Below are positions 24,555 to 34,985 of a stretch of DNA of 64,000 nt, in pieces (the first letter of the stretch is position 1; the number at the start of each line of letters is the position of its first letter). Source of the stretch: Syngnathus acus (lineage: Eukaryota; Chordata; Actinopteri; Syngnathiformes; Syngnathidae); contig NC_051107.1 of the NCBI RefSeq assembly GCF_901709675.1, positions 5,272,001 through 5,336,000 of the forward strand, given 5' to 3'. Made by a program: the position numbers and the translations under genes. The notes under the pieces are model-generated. The model saw only the letters and a program-made list of their open reading frames with translations, made no database searches and was not told the origin of the DNA.

Positions 24555-25570
24555 CATAAAGATAAGCGGGGATAGCTTCAGCCGAGTATCATGATCTGGA
24601 GGCGGCGGTGGTGGCGGCGGCGGCGGCTGCGGCGGCGGCGGCGGGGGGAGGCATTAGATCCATTTGGCTGCGGTGGGCTTTGAGGAGGTTTCCGGGCATG
24701 TAGGCAACCTCTCCTTTAAGGCATCCTTTGTTCCTTTGTCTCATCACACCTAAAGGAAGCCAAACGAGGGGAAGAAGAAGAAAAAAAAAATCATCCGCCT
24801 ATCAGCTACTGCAATGTCTCTGTCACATTCGAGTCAAGTGTCGTTTCATTTAAACAAGCATTCATCCTTCCAATGCGCAGTGAAGCCATTTTTTTTTTTT
24901 TTCCTTTAAAGCAAGAGCGAGCATTTTAAAGCCCCTTCTCGGAAACAAAAAAAACAAAAATCAAATAATAAGGGGCTCTCGATCACACCCAGCAAGCCTG
25001 CACAGCGCGCACACACAAGCGGGATGCAAATAGTCGCATGAAGCCTCCCTTTTAAAACCTTAACTCGTAATTAATCTCATGAACCTGCTCATTGGAGACG
25101 ATTTGCATAAAAAGGCTGGCGAAAAGCAGATTCAGCCCGTCTGTTGTCTCACAATTGCGTATTTCTACATGTCGCGTTTGTCGAGCGGCGTACTTACGGT
25201 TTATTTATATCTTAAAAAAAAAATAAAAAGCCTCCTTCGATTGTCACATGAAGCAAAGCAATCCCAGTGTTTTTTTTCTTTTTCTTTCTGTCACTGCTTC
25301 AGATAAAACACAACAGCGTCGACAAGACCATGTCAGAATCCTCCAGGAAACACAAGAAGAAAAAAAAAAAAAAGAAAAATACGGGAAAAAAGGTGATGAC
25401 GGGTGATCGATCCAAACCGTACCTGTTGGTAAGGGTCCGTTTTCACATCCCCCTGGAGATTATTTCGTCGTCTTTTGTCGCTGGTTTAAAAAAAAAAAAA
25501 TCCCGATTGTTGCCTGCCCCCCTTTTTTCCACCACGGCGAAAATCATACAGTAAACGGGGAGCAGTGCGC
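24555..25570 (-). promoter_or_regulatory. gpr85 5' region: exon 1 donor, GCC-rich acceptor, NRF1-like site
   Basis: On the minus strand a candidate non-coding exon ends at 25423 with CAACAG|GTACGG. About 140 bases further upstream is TGCGCATGCGCT (25566-25577), matching the NRF1 consensus at 11 of 12 positions. The acceptor for the coding exon could be cgcctccag|ATCATG at 24595, directly after a GCC-rich tract. The resulting leader would hold a four-codon upstream ORF (ATG at 24592 on the minus strand). All of this is inferred from consensus sequences. Confidence 0.4.
24598..24650 (+). repeat. (GGC)n-rich triplet tract next to gpr85
   Basis: About 50 bases of GGC/GGT/GGCTGC triplets lie upstream of the gpr85 coding exon, ending in a GGGGGGAGG run. 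On the gene strand it is a GCC/CCG tract. It is G-rich enough on the plus strand to be a quadruplex candidate. Confidence 0.85.
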
Positions 25571-26700
25571 ATGCGCTCTGCATCCCTATTTGTGATCCAA
25601 GACGCGTCTCTGTCTCTTGTTGCAGCAGCAGTAGCTGCAGCTCTCATCCACTCAACCGGGCCTTTGCTTCCCCGTCCAAAACCTCAGCACAAGCCTCCAC
25701 TTAAATATCCACATGACATTACCATTTATACTGGAAACTGATTAAAAAAAAAAAAAAAAAAAAAATCAGCAGCTAACATCATTTAGAAGCTATTTTTTTG
25801 CAAACTAATCTCGTTTTGGGTTAGGTTTTACTTTGTACTATGAAAGTATTTTATCTACAGTGATGACTTATCACATATATAATAATCATGCATTTCTCAT
25901 TAACATATTAAAGGTGACTCCTAAAGAGTCTCCTAAATGATTCAAACTATAAATGAATGCATGCAATGCTTCTCAAATTTCTTCTATTTGCTGATGAGAC
26001 AAACCATGGACAGCTCCTGAAAAGTTTTATTACAAGGGGAAATTGTGGTGTCATATTGGCTGATAATATTAGCATTAGCAATAATAAATGGGGTACGTAT
26101 AGAGCAGGTAAGTGGGTCGTGTCAGGCTGCTAAGTTCACTTGAGGTAAAAGGCATCCCAAATGCATAATTGACAAGCACTTTGCTCACTGTTGTTCTCCC
26201 ATCCAAGGCAGCATGACAAATTCATAGAATTGGTTTTCTCAAGCATGCAGCCGTCATGTCGCAAGCGTGTGGGACAATGTTCTTGTTCTTTGTAGCTCGG
26301 CTATAAAACATGTGACCCTAGGTGGGGTGATGGCATTTTTAATGGACACCTTCATTCTCATTTTATGAGTTTTTGGTGCTGCACCACACCTGGTCATGAA
26401 TATGGCTCTCCATCCCAAGTAAGCATTTTATTTTGAAGGATTTCTAGTCATGCAGTTAAGAAAAAGCTGTATTAAGATAGTAAATCCTGTCATTTTTCTC
26501 TCTTCTATCTACATTATTGCATAGTTTCTACCTTTTTCTGCATTAATATAAAACACGTTTGTGTTAAATTCAAAATTAATAAGAAGCAACATTTCATCAT
26601 GGTTTAAATGCATTTATTTTGACAGGAGCTTTCTTTGATTTGCAAGCACTTTGCAATAAAGATGAAAACATCAAATCAACATTTTAAGTAGAATACAAGT
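25571..26700. other. Spacer between gpr85 and smim30
   Basis: About 1.1 kb between the gpr85 5' region and the smim30 3' end. It holds a 22-base A run near 25743-25765 and otherwise A/T-rich unique sequence. No exon or RNA gene is recognised. Confidence 0.5.
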
Positions 26701-26701
26701 A

Positions 26702-26707
26702 TTTATT
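26702..26707 (-). terminator. Candidate smim30 poly(A) signal
   Basis: TTTATT on the plus strand is AATAAA on the gene strand, about 214 bases past the smim30 stop codon. It is a sequence match only. Confidence 0.4.
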
Positions 26708-26920
26708 TGAGGCAACGACAGTGTTGGTTTGTTTTGACAGCAGTGTAACATGTTATGAAGTCTTTCCGTTTTCTTTTTTTCGCTTCTTCTCCACTTCCGG
26801 TCAAGGCACATCAGTCGATTTCAGCCAAGCTTTTACACCAAAACAAGCACATTAATCTCATATGTGCATATAGCAAACGCTGCATTTTGGAGAAGCGCAC
26901 AACGAGCGAGTCCTTCCTCC

Positions 26921-27112
26921 TCACAGCAATCTGTTACGCTTCCTCGCGTAACATCCCAGGCAGGCACAGAAGCCCACCATGGACACGACAGTTCCCAGTA
27001 GCAAAGCCAACGCGTCCCCGGCATCGTACGCCGCGGCGGGGGGGATCGTCTGGAGGAAAGTCAGGCAGGTAAGCGCAGGCGCAACGCGTGAAAGTTGCTG
27101 TTTAGGCGTCAT
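26921..27112 (-). CDS. smim30: Small integral membrane protein 30
   Basis: A single-exon 63-codon ORF. The C-terminal half, DAGDALALLLGTVVSMVGFC followed by ACLGCYARKRN, matches vertebrate SMIM30 (human about 59 residues) very closely, and the N-terminal half is a diverged hydrophobic leader. Residues 1-28 look like a cleavable or anchoring signal sequence (hydrophobic about 10-22, small residues AAA at 26-28). Residues 34-55 form the conserved membrane span, followed by a basic CYARKRNR tail. Its place between GPR85 and PPP1R3A agrees with human gene order. Vertebrate SMIM30 is a membrane micropeptide encoded by a transcript first annotated as non-coding (LINC00998). The ATG at 27112 is the only start that keeps the leader. 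Confidence 0.92.
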   Translation of the reverse strand: MTPKQQLSRVAPALTCLTFLQTIPPAAAYDAGDALALLLGTVVSMVGFCACLGCYARKRNRLL

Positions 27113-27129
27113 GTTTGGAGCTTTCGGGT

Positions 27130-27245
27130 TGTTGCGCTTCCGGGATAGCCGCAGTGCGTGCCTACGTCACGTAACAGGAAAGGTGGGACTTCCGGGTGTA
27201 GTCAACCAATGGCAATGTAGCTTTCCGTAACAGGACCGGAAGAAG
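27130..27245 (-). promoter_or_regulatory. smim30 promoter cluster: three ETS sites, CRE-like site, CCAAT
   Basis: Within 110 bases upstream of the ATG lie CTTCCGGG (27137-27144), TACGTCAC (27163-27170, CRE-like), ACTTCCGGG (27188-27196), CCAAT (27206-27210) and CCGGAAG (27236-27242). This dense TATA-less arrangement is typical of broadly expressed genes. Confidence 0.55.
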
Positions 27246-28714
27246 ATTATACAAAGAATTAATGTGCAATATTTCAGTGTTTTTTTTTTTTATTGTATTT
27301 TATTTTTAGATAATCCTGGACTGGAAACAATTATATGAATGCTATCAAATGATGTTGAGTTGTTTAATCCAGCATTAAATCATTTTGACGTTCCAAATTT
27401 CCAAATGTAATTACCAAAATGGCTCAACCCGATTTTAGCCTGTTTTTTTATTGGAAATTTATGTTTGCACATTACAATTTAAGACAAACATTAACATTAG
27501 ACAATTAAGATTAATCAGTTATTGGAATTTTATTCTGCAAAAAATTGGAATCAGCATTTGACTTGAAGTCCGAAAGATGTTCCATGACACGTGCTCATCT
27601 GAGCATCACCCTGGCTGTTTCTCTAAATGCTAATCAACTCATTCTTTCATTTGAAATTTGGAGACAATTCCAGTTGGTGAGTCATCAGTGTGATCCGGAG
27701 CAAAGTAATAACCGTCCATCTGTGTGTGTTTACTTCAAGGTCAGCTATGCTGCCATTAAATCCCTCCCAAATTTAATGAGGTCGTCTATGGAATTGTAAC
27801 CCCGAGTCGAGCAATAACGTGCAGCTGTTGTCTACCTGCCATTTGACGAGAAACTACACGAGCAACGTTTGCGGAACCATCGGCAAATAATCGCACCTCT
27901 CTGAATCGTGCTCCAAAATGTGATGCTTCACCATTTCACTTGGGCTGTCACGGTGGAGCCTTTCCAAAATTGATGCCCGCCGGTGGAATTGATCTAAACG
28001 AGCGTTTACTCAAGGTGATCAAGTTTTCTTCAGATACGCCTCGATGTGTACCCTGCATCAAATTTCGCTGACAGCAAAGTGCATCATGGTGACTCACGCC
28101 CATGTGTGTGTGTGTGTGTGTGCAATATATGCAAGGGGGGATTGATAGCTCATCACATTTCATTTCATAGTGTAAATGTCACCCCTGTGCCTTGCTATGA
28201 TGAACACAATCATCTGGTTGGTTTATCATCCGCACACTTCTATGGAAATGCTCACACAAAAGCAAAAAAAAAAAACAGAAATCATTTGCATTTTTACCAT
28301 CATTTTTTTTTATTGTTTGCCAATGTGTGTGTGTTGACTACTGTATACACACCGTCGTTTGATATATGCATTGTTGTGTACTGTAAATATGATAAGAGAT
28401 GTTAACCCAATTGGCGGAGGTAAAAGCACTTGTGGCACCTGCTGTAATTTAAAGTGCTTTTCCATTAGTGTGCCATTCATCCTTTTTATTTCGCCTGTCA
28501 ATCGCATACAAAAGGACTACCAGGAAAGAATTACTGGGGAAAACGTTTCCATAAGAGAACCCAACTTGGATTCTTATTCTATCGACATGTCTGTAATTTT
28601 GTAAGACAAGTCATTCAAATTGTGATGGCAAATCAAGTATAAGAAATATATATTTACTATATATTATTATTTTATATTTATTCTATATATTTATTATATT
28701 TTTTATATTTTTAT

Positions 28715-29364
28715 TACCGTAATTTTCGGACTATAAGTCGCCCCGGAGTATAAGTCGCACCAGCCATCAAATGCCCAAAAATGTGAAAAAAAACATATAT
28801 AAGTCGCTCCGGAGTATAAGTCGCATTTTGGGGGGCAATTTATTCGACAAAATCCAACACCAAGAACAGACATGAACGAGCAACAACAGGCTAAACGATA
28901 CGGTATGCTGACGTGACAAACACAAACGAGGAGCTGAGAACGGGCCTGATGTAACATTCAGTTATTTTAAAAAAACTATTACATAAATAACACGTTTATC
29001 AAACCATTTGTGTCACTCCAAATCATTAAATCCATCGATCAGATTTCTCGTCCTTTATGTCATCCTGGTGACAGAGGACATGTCCAGAGGATATGGCTCT
29101 TTAAAGTGTTAATTACTTTATTTGATTTTTTCTCTCTATTTTTCATGTTTTGAATATGTTCAAGATAAAGATATCAAAGCATGTGAAGTGATCAACTATA
29201 CTAAAAATAACATGTGAAGTGGTCAACTATACTTGTAAGTGATGTGTTAATGATCAAGTAAATATTTGTGAAAAAAAACATATATAAGTCGCTCCTGAGT
29301 ATAAGTCGCCCCCCCCACCCAAACTATGAAAAAAACCGCGACTTATAGTCCGAAAATTACGGTA
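28715..29364. mobile_element. TA-flanked inverted-repeat element, 650 bp
   Basis: The termini are perfect inverted repeats of about 27 bases: TACCGTAATTTTCGGACTAT on the left, with TATAAGTCGC following, and the complementary sequence ending TTACGGTA on the right. Subterminal TATAAGTCGC copies repeat in direct orientation on the left. It resembles the elements at 12653 and 53762 but with TAAGTCGC in place of TAAGGCGC. No transposase frame is present. A short direct repeat (catgtgaagtg-tcaactatact) lies inside near 29180-29232. Confidence 0.7.
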
Positions 29365-32300
29365 CATATTTATTCTATATATATATTTATGATAATAAAT
29401 ATAATAATAAAAATAATAATATAGTTACGTGAAGCCTCTGAGGCTCAAGTCGGCTCCGAGATGTCGTTTCCATTTACTTATGGAGGCGTACGGGCGCATT
29501 CCCCGCAATTGAGCCGTCAAGCTGCTGCCAGTCAGGGTAAATTAACGAGGCCGCTGATTGCACCGTCGGTAATTACAGATTGCAGCGGGAGGTGCTCTGT
29601 CAGGCCGCCGAGAGATTTTCCAGCTAGCCTTCGTCCTTTCTACCCTTAAGCCAGGTCAAGGAGGACGTTGTTACCTCCTCCAAGATATTCCGGCATTTGT
29701 GGAAAACCATCACAACGGAAGCCAAGTCGCCGACCAATCGTACATACCAATGAGCCGGCGACCGAGCCAATCAATTCATTTGAGAGGAAAATGCGGGGGA
29801 AAGAGCCAAGTCCCCTGTTCTCCTAGCATGCATAAAATCACATCTTTATGTTCCCGATGGAGAACCCTTAAATTTGTCGCTTGGTTTCAAAGTTATCGTC
29901 CATCTGCACTCATGTCCGACGAGTCAGCAAAAACCGTCTCAATATTCACCGACTTGACTGCAATTATATAAATCCGAATAATGGTTGTCAACTTCGGTGC
30001 TAACCGTTGTTGACAAAGCTGTAGCGCTCTTTCCTGGAAAAAAAAAAAATGGTTGGGTCACTGGCTGGCTTTAAAAAAATCTCACTGAGTGATTACGTAA
30101 TCTTCCCCTCCGTCGGTCGGACTCGCTGGTCCTGTGTGTGTGTTTTGTGTTAAGCTTGCGTGTGTGCTAATGCGCTCGCTTGGGGGGGTGTGGACATTTT
30201 TGGGTCTGGCTCAAGATGCCGCATAAGGATAAAATTGTTGCCTTGACGATGAGGCCTGCTTTTGAGTGGCCTCCTCCGCGTGAATTATTTGTCATAACAG
30301 GTGTCGCTCTTATTTGTTTTGTTCTTTTACGCCGGCGTTGGAAACGATTACTCGGCGGAAAATTGCTTTAAGCTCAATTGATAACCGCCGCACTTTGGAG
30401 AATGGTAATTGGAAAAGCTGAGGAGGAAATTGAATAGAAAGGGAAGAAAAATGGTGGATGAGCTTGTGAGTGTTATTGGGAAAATGGACACATTGGATTT
30501 CCCGCCGATATATTACAATATGTATTCCCGGCTAGCGTGCCGAGCTATGCCCGGAACGTTCTTCACCAACAGCTGTTGACCCCCCCGCAACCCCTCCCTA
30601 TCTGACCCTGGAGACTTGTAATGGCCGCCGGCGCTCGGGCAGTGTCAGCACACACACACTAGCATGTTTTTATTTTATTTTTTTATTCCCAGCGTGAGGG
30701 GAGATATAAGCCTGCCTGAATGCACACACAATGAAGGAGGACTCAACCTTGAAAACCCCCCCGATCCCCCCTGGGGGGTTTCCCTAAATGGCCTGTTCTT
30801 TCACTCATTGCTTTCTCTGTGTAGGAGGGAAAAAAAACAAAAGCAACATTTGCTCGTGAGCAATTTATTCTGCCAGGTTGACCGTTTGTAAGGGTGAGTG
30901 AGTGATTTTTTTGTTTAGCTTTTCATTATTGATCATTCCAGCCATTTCGCTGACTAAGCAATATCGCACCAACTAACCCAACATCACTGGAGTCATTAAA
31001 AATAAAACTCACTTGTCACCATAGCGTTAGACTTGAATGAATTTTCCAATTTTGGCAATCTTCCGTTGGGTTACTACTGCAGTGCTGTGCTACCTAAGTG
31101 CCTTGTCAATAAACCGATATGGACACAGACGGAAAAGGACTGCAAATAGAACAAATGGGTCCATTTAATTGTGTTTTACAACACAGTCCGGTCCAAAAGA
31201 AATTTGCTTCACTTCATTTCAAAAAGCCCCAAAAATAAAATGGTGTCCCAATATTTATGACTTTAATACTGTACCATCAATACGCGCAACAGCAAGCTAA
31301 TAAATGCTATTAATAGCTTTGCTTCCCTTTTTTTGTATTCCTCGAAGATGTTTATTGTAAAACATTGCTGGGCTATAATAACCGGATAAACCAAAGCTTG
31401 CATTTATAAAAATCATAAAAGAGCAGACACCATCGATAAAAGCCGCAAATGTGAACGGCGCCTTTATTGGGATTTGATCCATGTGTATGGATTTTAAATA
31501 CATTTTATAATCTGCAGACCTGAACCTGAACCCGAACCTCATCTTCTCTAAACTCGGATTAATCTCAGCGAGTCATGCGAGGTTATCAGCGGCGAGGTAG
31601 CGTAATGAGACTCACAATAACAAAAGGTGGCGTGCTTAAGCCGAACCCTCGTTCGGCGCCAAATCAGCTCCGACTCCCACATTTGCTGCTGCTTAAGGAG
31701 CTTGTTTGACAATCCCGGGCTCTAAGTAGGACATCTGATCAAGAAAATGGAACGCTCCCCAGTGGATGATATCGCATGCTTGGATTTTTTTCATTTTCAC
31801 GTCAAGCCAAATCCCGTTTTAGGTGTACCGGACCGTGGCGTGCTTTTCGTGTTGTGTCCTTGGCTCAACCTGCCCCCAAAACGAGTTTACATTTGCATGC
31901 ATTAGCGCTCTCCCGCGGCTCGCCCCGTTACCCGCTGCGCCATCGAGCCTGATTAATGATCTGAGCGCACCACTTCGCGTGGCGGTCGAGTGGGCCGCCT
32001 GCCTGCGCTAACATCAAGATAGAAATCTCAATTTTGGCTCTGACTGAAAGCAAAAAAATAAATAAATGCAGGGGGTCAAATCAAAAAAGGCTAAGAAATC
32101 ACATTAGCCAGTTAAAAGGCATTTTTGTTGTTATTAAATCCTTAAGTAATGTAGCGCGCAACATGCTATTGTGTTACACAAAACACACAAAACGGTCATG
32201 CTAATGCTGAATAAAGATTTCCGTCATCCAAGAGCTGCCTCGGGCTTGTCACGATTATCAAACGGGTAACATTTGCTTTGATTGATACGTTGTTGCTGTT

Positions 32301-32616
32301 AGATGCGGCGATTCAGCACCAAGGACAGCGACGGCTGGATTTAACACTGGCAGAAAGGCTCAATTTGTTTTCATTTAAGCATTCACATTTTTTTTTTTTT
32401 GACTTGCTGTGTGGCAAATGCTAACAAATAGATCCACATTGGTCCTCTTATTAACCGTTTGACATTTATGTTGGAAATTAAAAAGGAAGGAAGGTTTGGG
32501 GTAGCCGGGCAAACCTCCGGAATGTCTCATTGGCTCGCCGCGTTCTTGCTTCGGATTTCATCATCTGCTGCGCGGAAGAAACCTCGCATGTTTTGTCTCT
32601 CGAATGGAATCCCCAT

Positions 32617-32634
32617 CCCCCCCCCCCCCCCCCC
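32617..32634 (+). repeat. Poly(C) run, 18 bases
   Basis: An uninterrupted C tract following ccccat; its length is likely to be variable or assembly-sensitive. Confidence 0.9.
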
Positions 32635-32842
32635 TCATCTTTTCTGAAATGAGGGCATACAGAAAGAGGAGGGAGGAACCGATTTGGGATATTAATATAT
32701 GAATTTTTTTTCTGTGGTAGAAGTAAATGGGAGTCTCAGCTTACCCCCACCCCCCCTTTCCCCGTGTTTACATCTGCAGGCTTGTGCATGCTCGTCCTCG
32801 ATTTCCACCGGCAAATTTTCCGCCTGCACTGATTTGAACCCA

Positions 32843-32885
32843 CTCAAATAACCGAGGGTCCAAGAATTGACCCCTGAGGGACTCC
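32843..32885 (-). mobile_element. LINE reverse-transcriptase motif relic
   Basis: The minus strand reads GVPQGSILGPSVI, ending in a stop codon, a clear copy of the non-LTR RT block. Flanking sequence does not extend the match. Confidence 0.62.
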
Positions 32886-34748
32886 GACATTACCTTTCGA
32901 GCTCCTTTCAGTTCAGCACGAATAATTCTTTGCAGAGGATAAAGAATACATGACCGAGTACTATTATAGTGTCTTTCTACATATTGCCGCACTGCTTATT
33001 TAAACACATTATAGATGCTAATTAGCATTAAGCTAGCAAATAGTATGTCTAAGCTATCTGGTTGTTTTTAATAGACTCTTTGTTGAGCTTGACGGCAATC
33101 TTCAGCTGGGTGTGCCGATTTAAAAAAAAAAAATCGACACTGTTACATGGTGTTGCCATGGAAATAGGCGTTTAGCTATAAGTGCTGGGAATGATGCGTT
33201 ACCATGGCGAAGGGTTTTACTTGGCCAAGTGGTGTTAATAGTGATGGGAGATGGGTCTCCCGGTGCCGTTCACACACACAAAACATTCTCGCGTGATCAA
33301 GCGCTGATAGTCCTCGTTGGATCTATTCATTCGCCGCCCGTCTCCCCGGCACGTTTGATTACGGGCTAACTGGACTGACTGACGCATCTTTGGAGACTTT
33401 TATTATCTACTGGTGGTAAATGAGAGGGAGCCGGGGATCTTTGATGATTGCCACGCGAGGCGTTGAATAATCATCCACTACCTTGCCGTGCCTTCATCAG
33501 CATTCTGCCTGGATGGCTGCACCTGATTTATTTCTCACCGTGTGTTTGTGTGTCTTGCGCAGACCAAAGTGGGGGGGAGGAAGGAGGGCGGGGAGTGTCA
33601 AAGCAGGGAAGAAAAACATCAAGTAGAAAATGGAAAGAAAGAAGCCGAGGGACGAGGACATAAAATCTCTTCTCTATGGTTGCGATGCAAAGACAGTCGC
33701 CATGGCAACACAGCAGTCCCACTGTAGGCGCCTTTCCCTCGACGCCTTCTCTTTGCCTGCTCTGCTTGCCAACAAGGTATAAAGGCAGCCCCCCCCCCCC
33801 GACACCCACTTATTACGATTTGTTGTCTCCGACAGCGCTGGTTGGCAAATCACGCCGCCTGATTTGGAGTTGCGACAAAACCTGGACAGTGACTTGTGGA
33901 ACACGGAAATATCTAAAGCTTTAACCCCTTTAATTATTAATTAATTATTTTCTTATCAATTATTTAAAACAAGAGTATTTATTGATTTATTTTTTTTAAT
34001 ATAATTAAAAAAAAAATTCTAGGCTACACCAAGTTGCTTTAAGTATTTTTTGATGAAATAATTGGATGCCGTCCATCCTTTGATATCGTGATTCAGCACT
34101 CAAGCGGATGGACAGTAAATAAATGATCATTTATTTTAGAAAAATCTCCTTTTAGAAATGGTAAATATGTATTCATTATTTTTCTATTTGACGATTGACG
34201 GCAATTTTCAACCGATTATCATGTCAGTCATCATCATTAGCGTTTGAAGGAAGTGTCAAACTTTTTGCTCCTGAATTCTTTCGAGCACGCTCACAAATTT
34301 CACCTGCCTGCTTTTGTAGCTTTTTAATGAGACCTCCTCTTTATCTTTAGTCCTTTTAATCATTCTAATCTCCCTAATGAACCAGAAGAAGCATGTAGAA
34401 GGGTGTTTGGGGGTTCAGCTGGAGTGGAACGTGATTAAAAAAACATAGCACTTTTCCCCGTAAGCTGACAACAGCAGGCTGACGTGCTGTTTCCCTTCAC
34501 CTGTCACTCAAAGTCAAACCACTGGATTTACTGTAGACTCGCTCTGTCCATCTCTCGCTCACACACACATACACAACTTTACTTACTGTCACGCATGCAC
34601 ACACAATTACAGTACATCACACACTGGTCTTCACATTTCACCAGCCTTGTAAGCAGTGAACCATAACAGGCCTGTCTCCTCTCACACTTTCCTTGTTAGT
34701 GCAGAGAAAGAGTGAGAAAGCGATACTATAGCTATGTACGATATGTGT

Positions 34749-34985
34749 AAAAAAAATATATGTATATATTTTTTAATTTATTTATATTTATTTTTTGTAT
34801 AAATTCTTTATTTTTTTATATTTGTATTATACATATATACTATTTATAAAAAATATATATGTATATATACATTTAATTTATTTTATATTTTTTCATATTA
34901 ATTTTTTGTATAAATTATAAAATGTCTTTTTATATTTGTATTATACATATATACTATATATAAAAAAATATATATATTAAAAGAA
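34749..34985. repeat. A/T-rich tract with tandem duplication of about 114 bp
   Basis: The block tatatttgtattatacatat with its AT-rich surroundings occurs twice (about 34818 and 34932), together with repeated TTTTTTGTATAAATT. It is simple-sequence DNA. Confidence 0.7.

Noticed and set aside
23844-24575. 243-codon open frame on the plus strand opposite gpr85
   Set aside because: It is the antisense shadow of a GC-rich, strongly conserved coding exon, and its composition (Gly, Gln, Glu, His-rich) reflects the complement of that exon. No homology is recognised.
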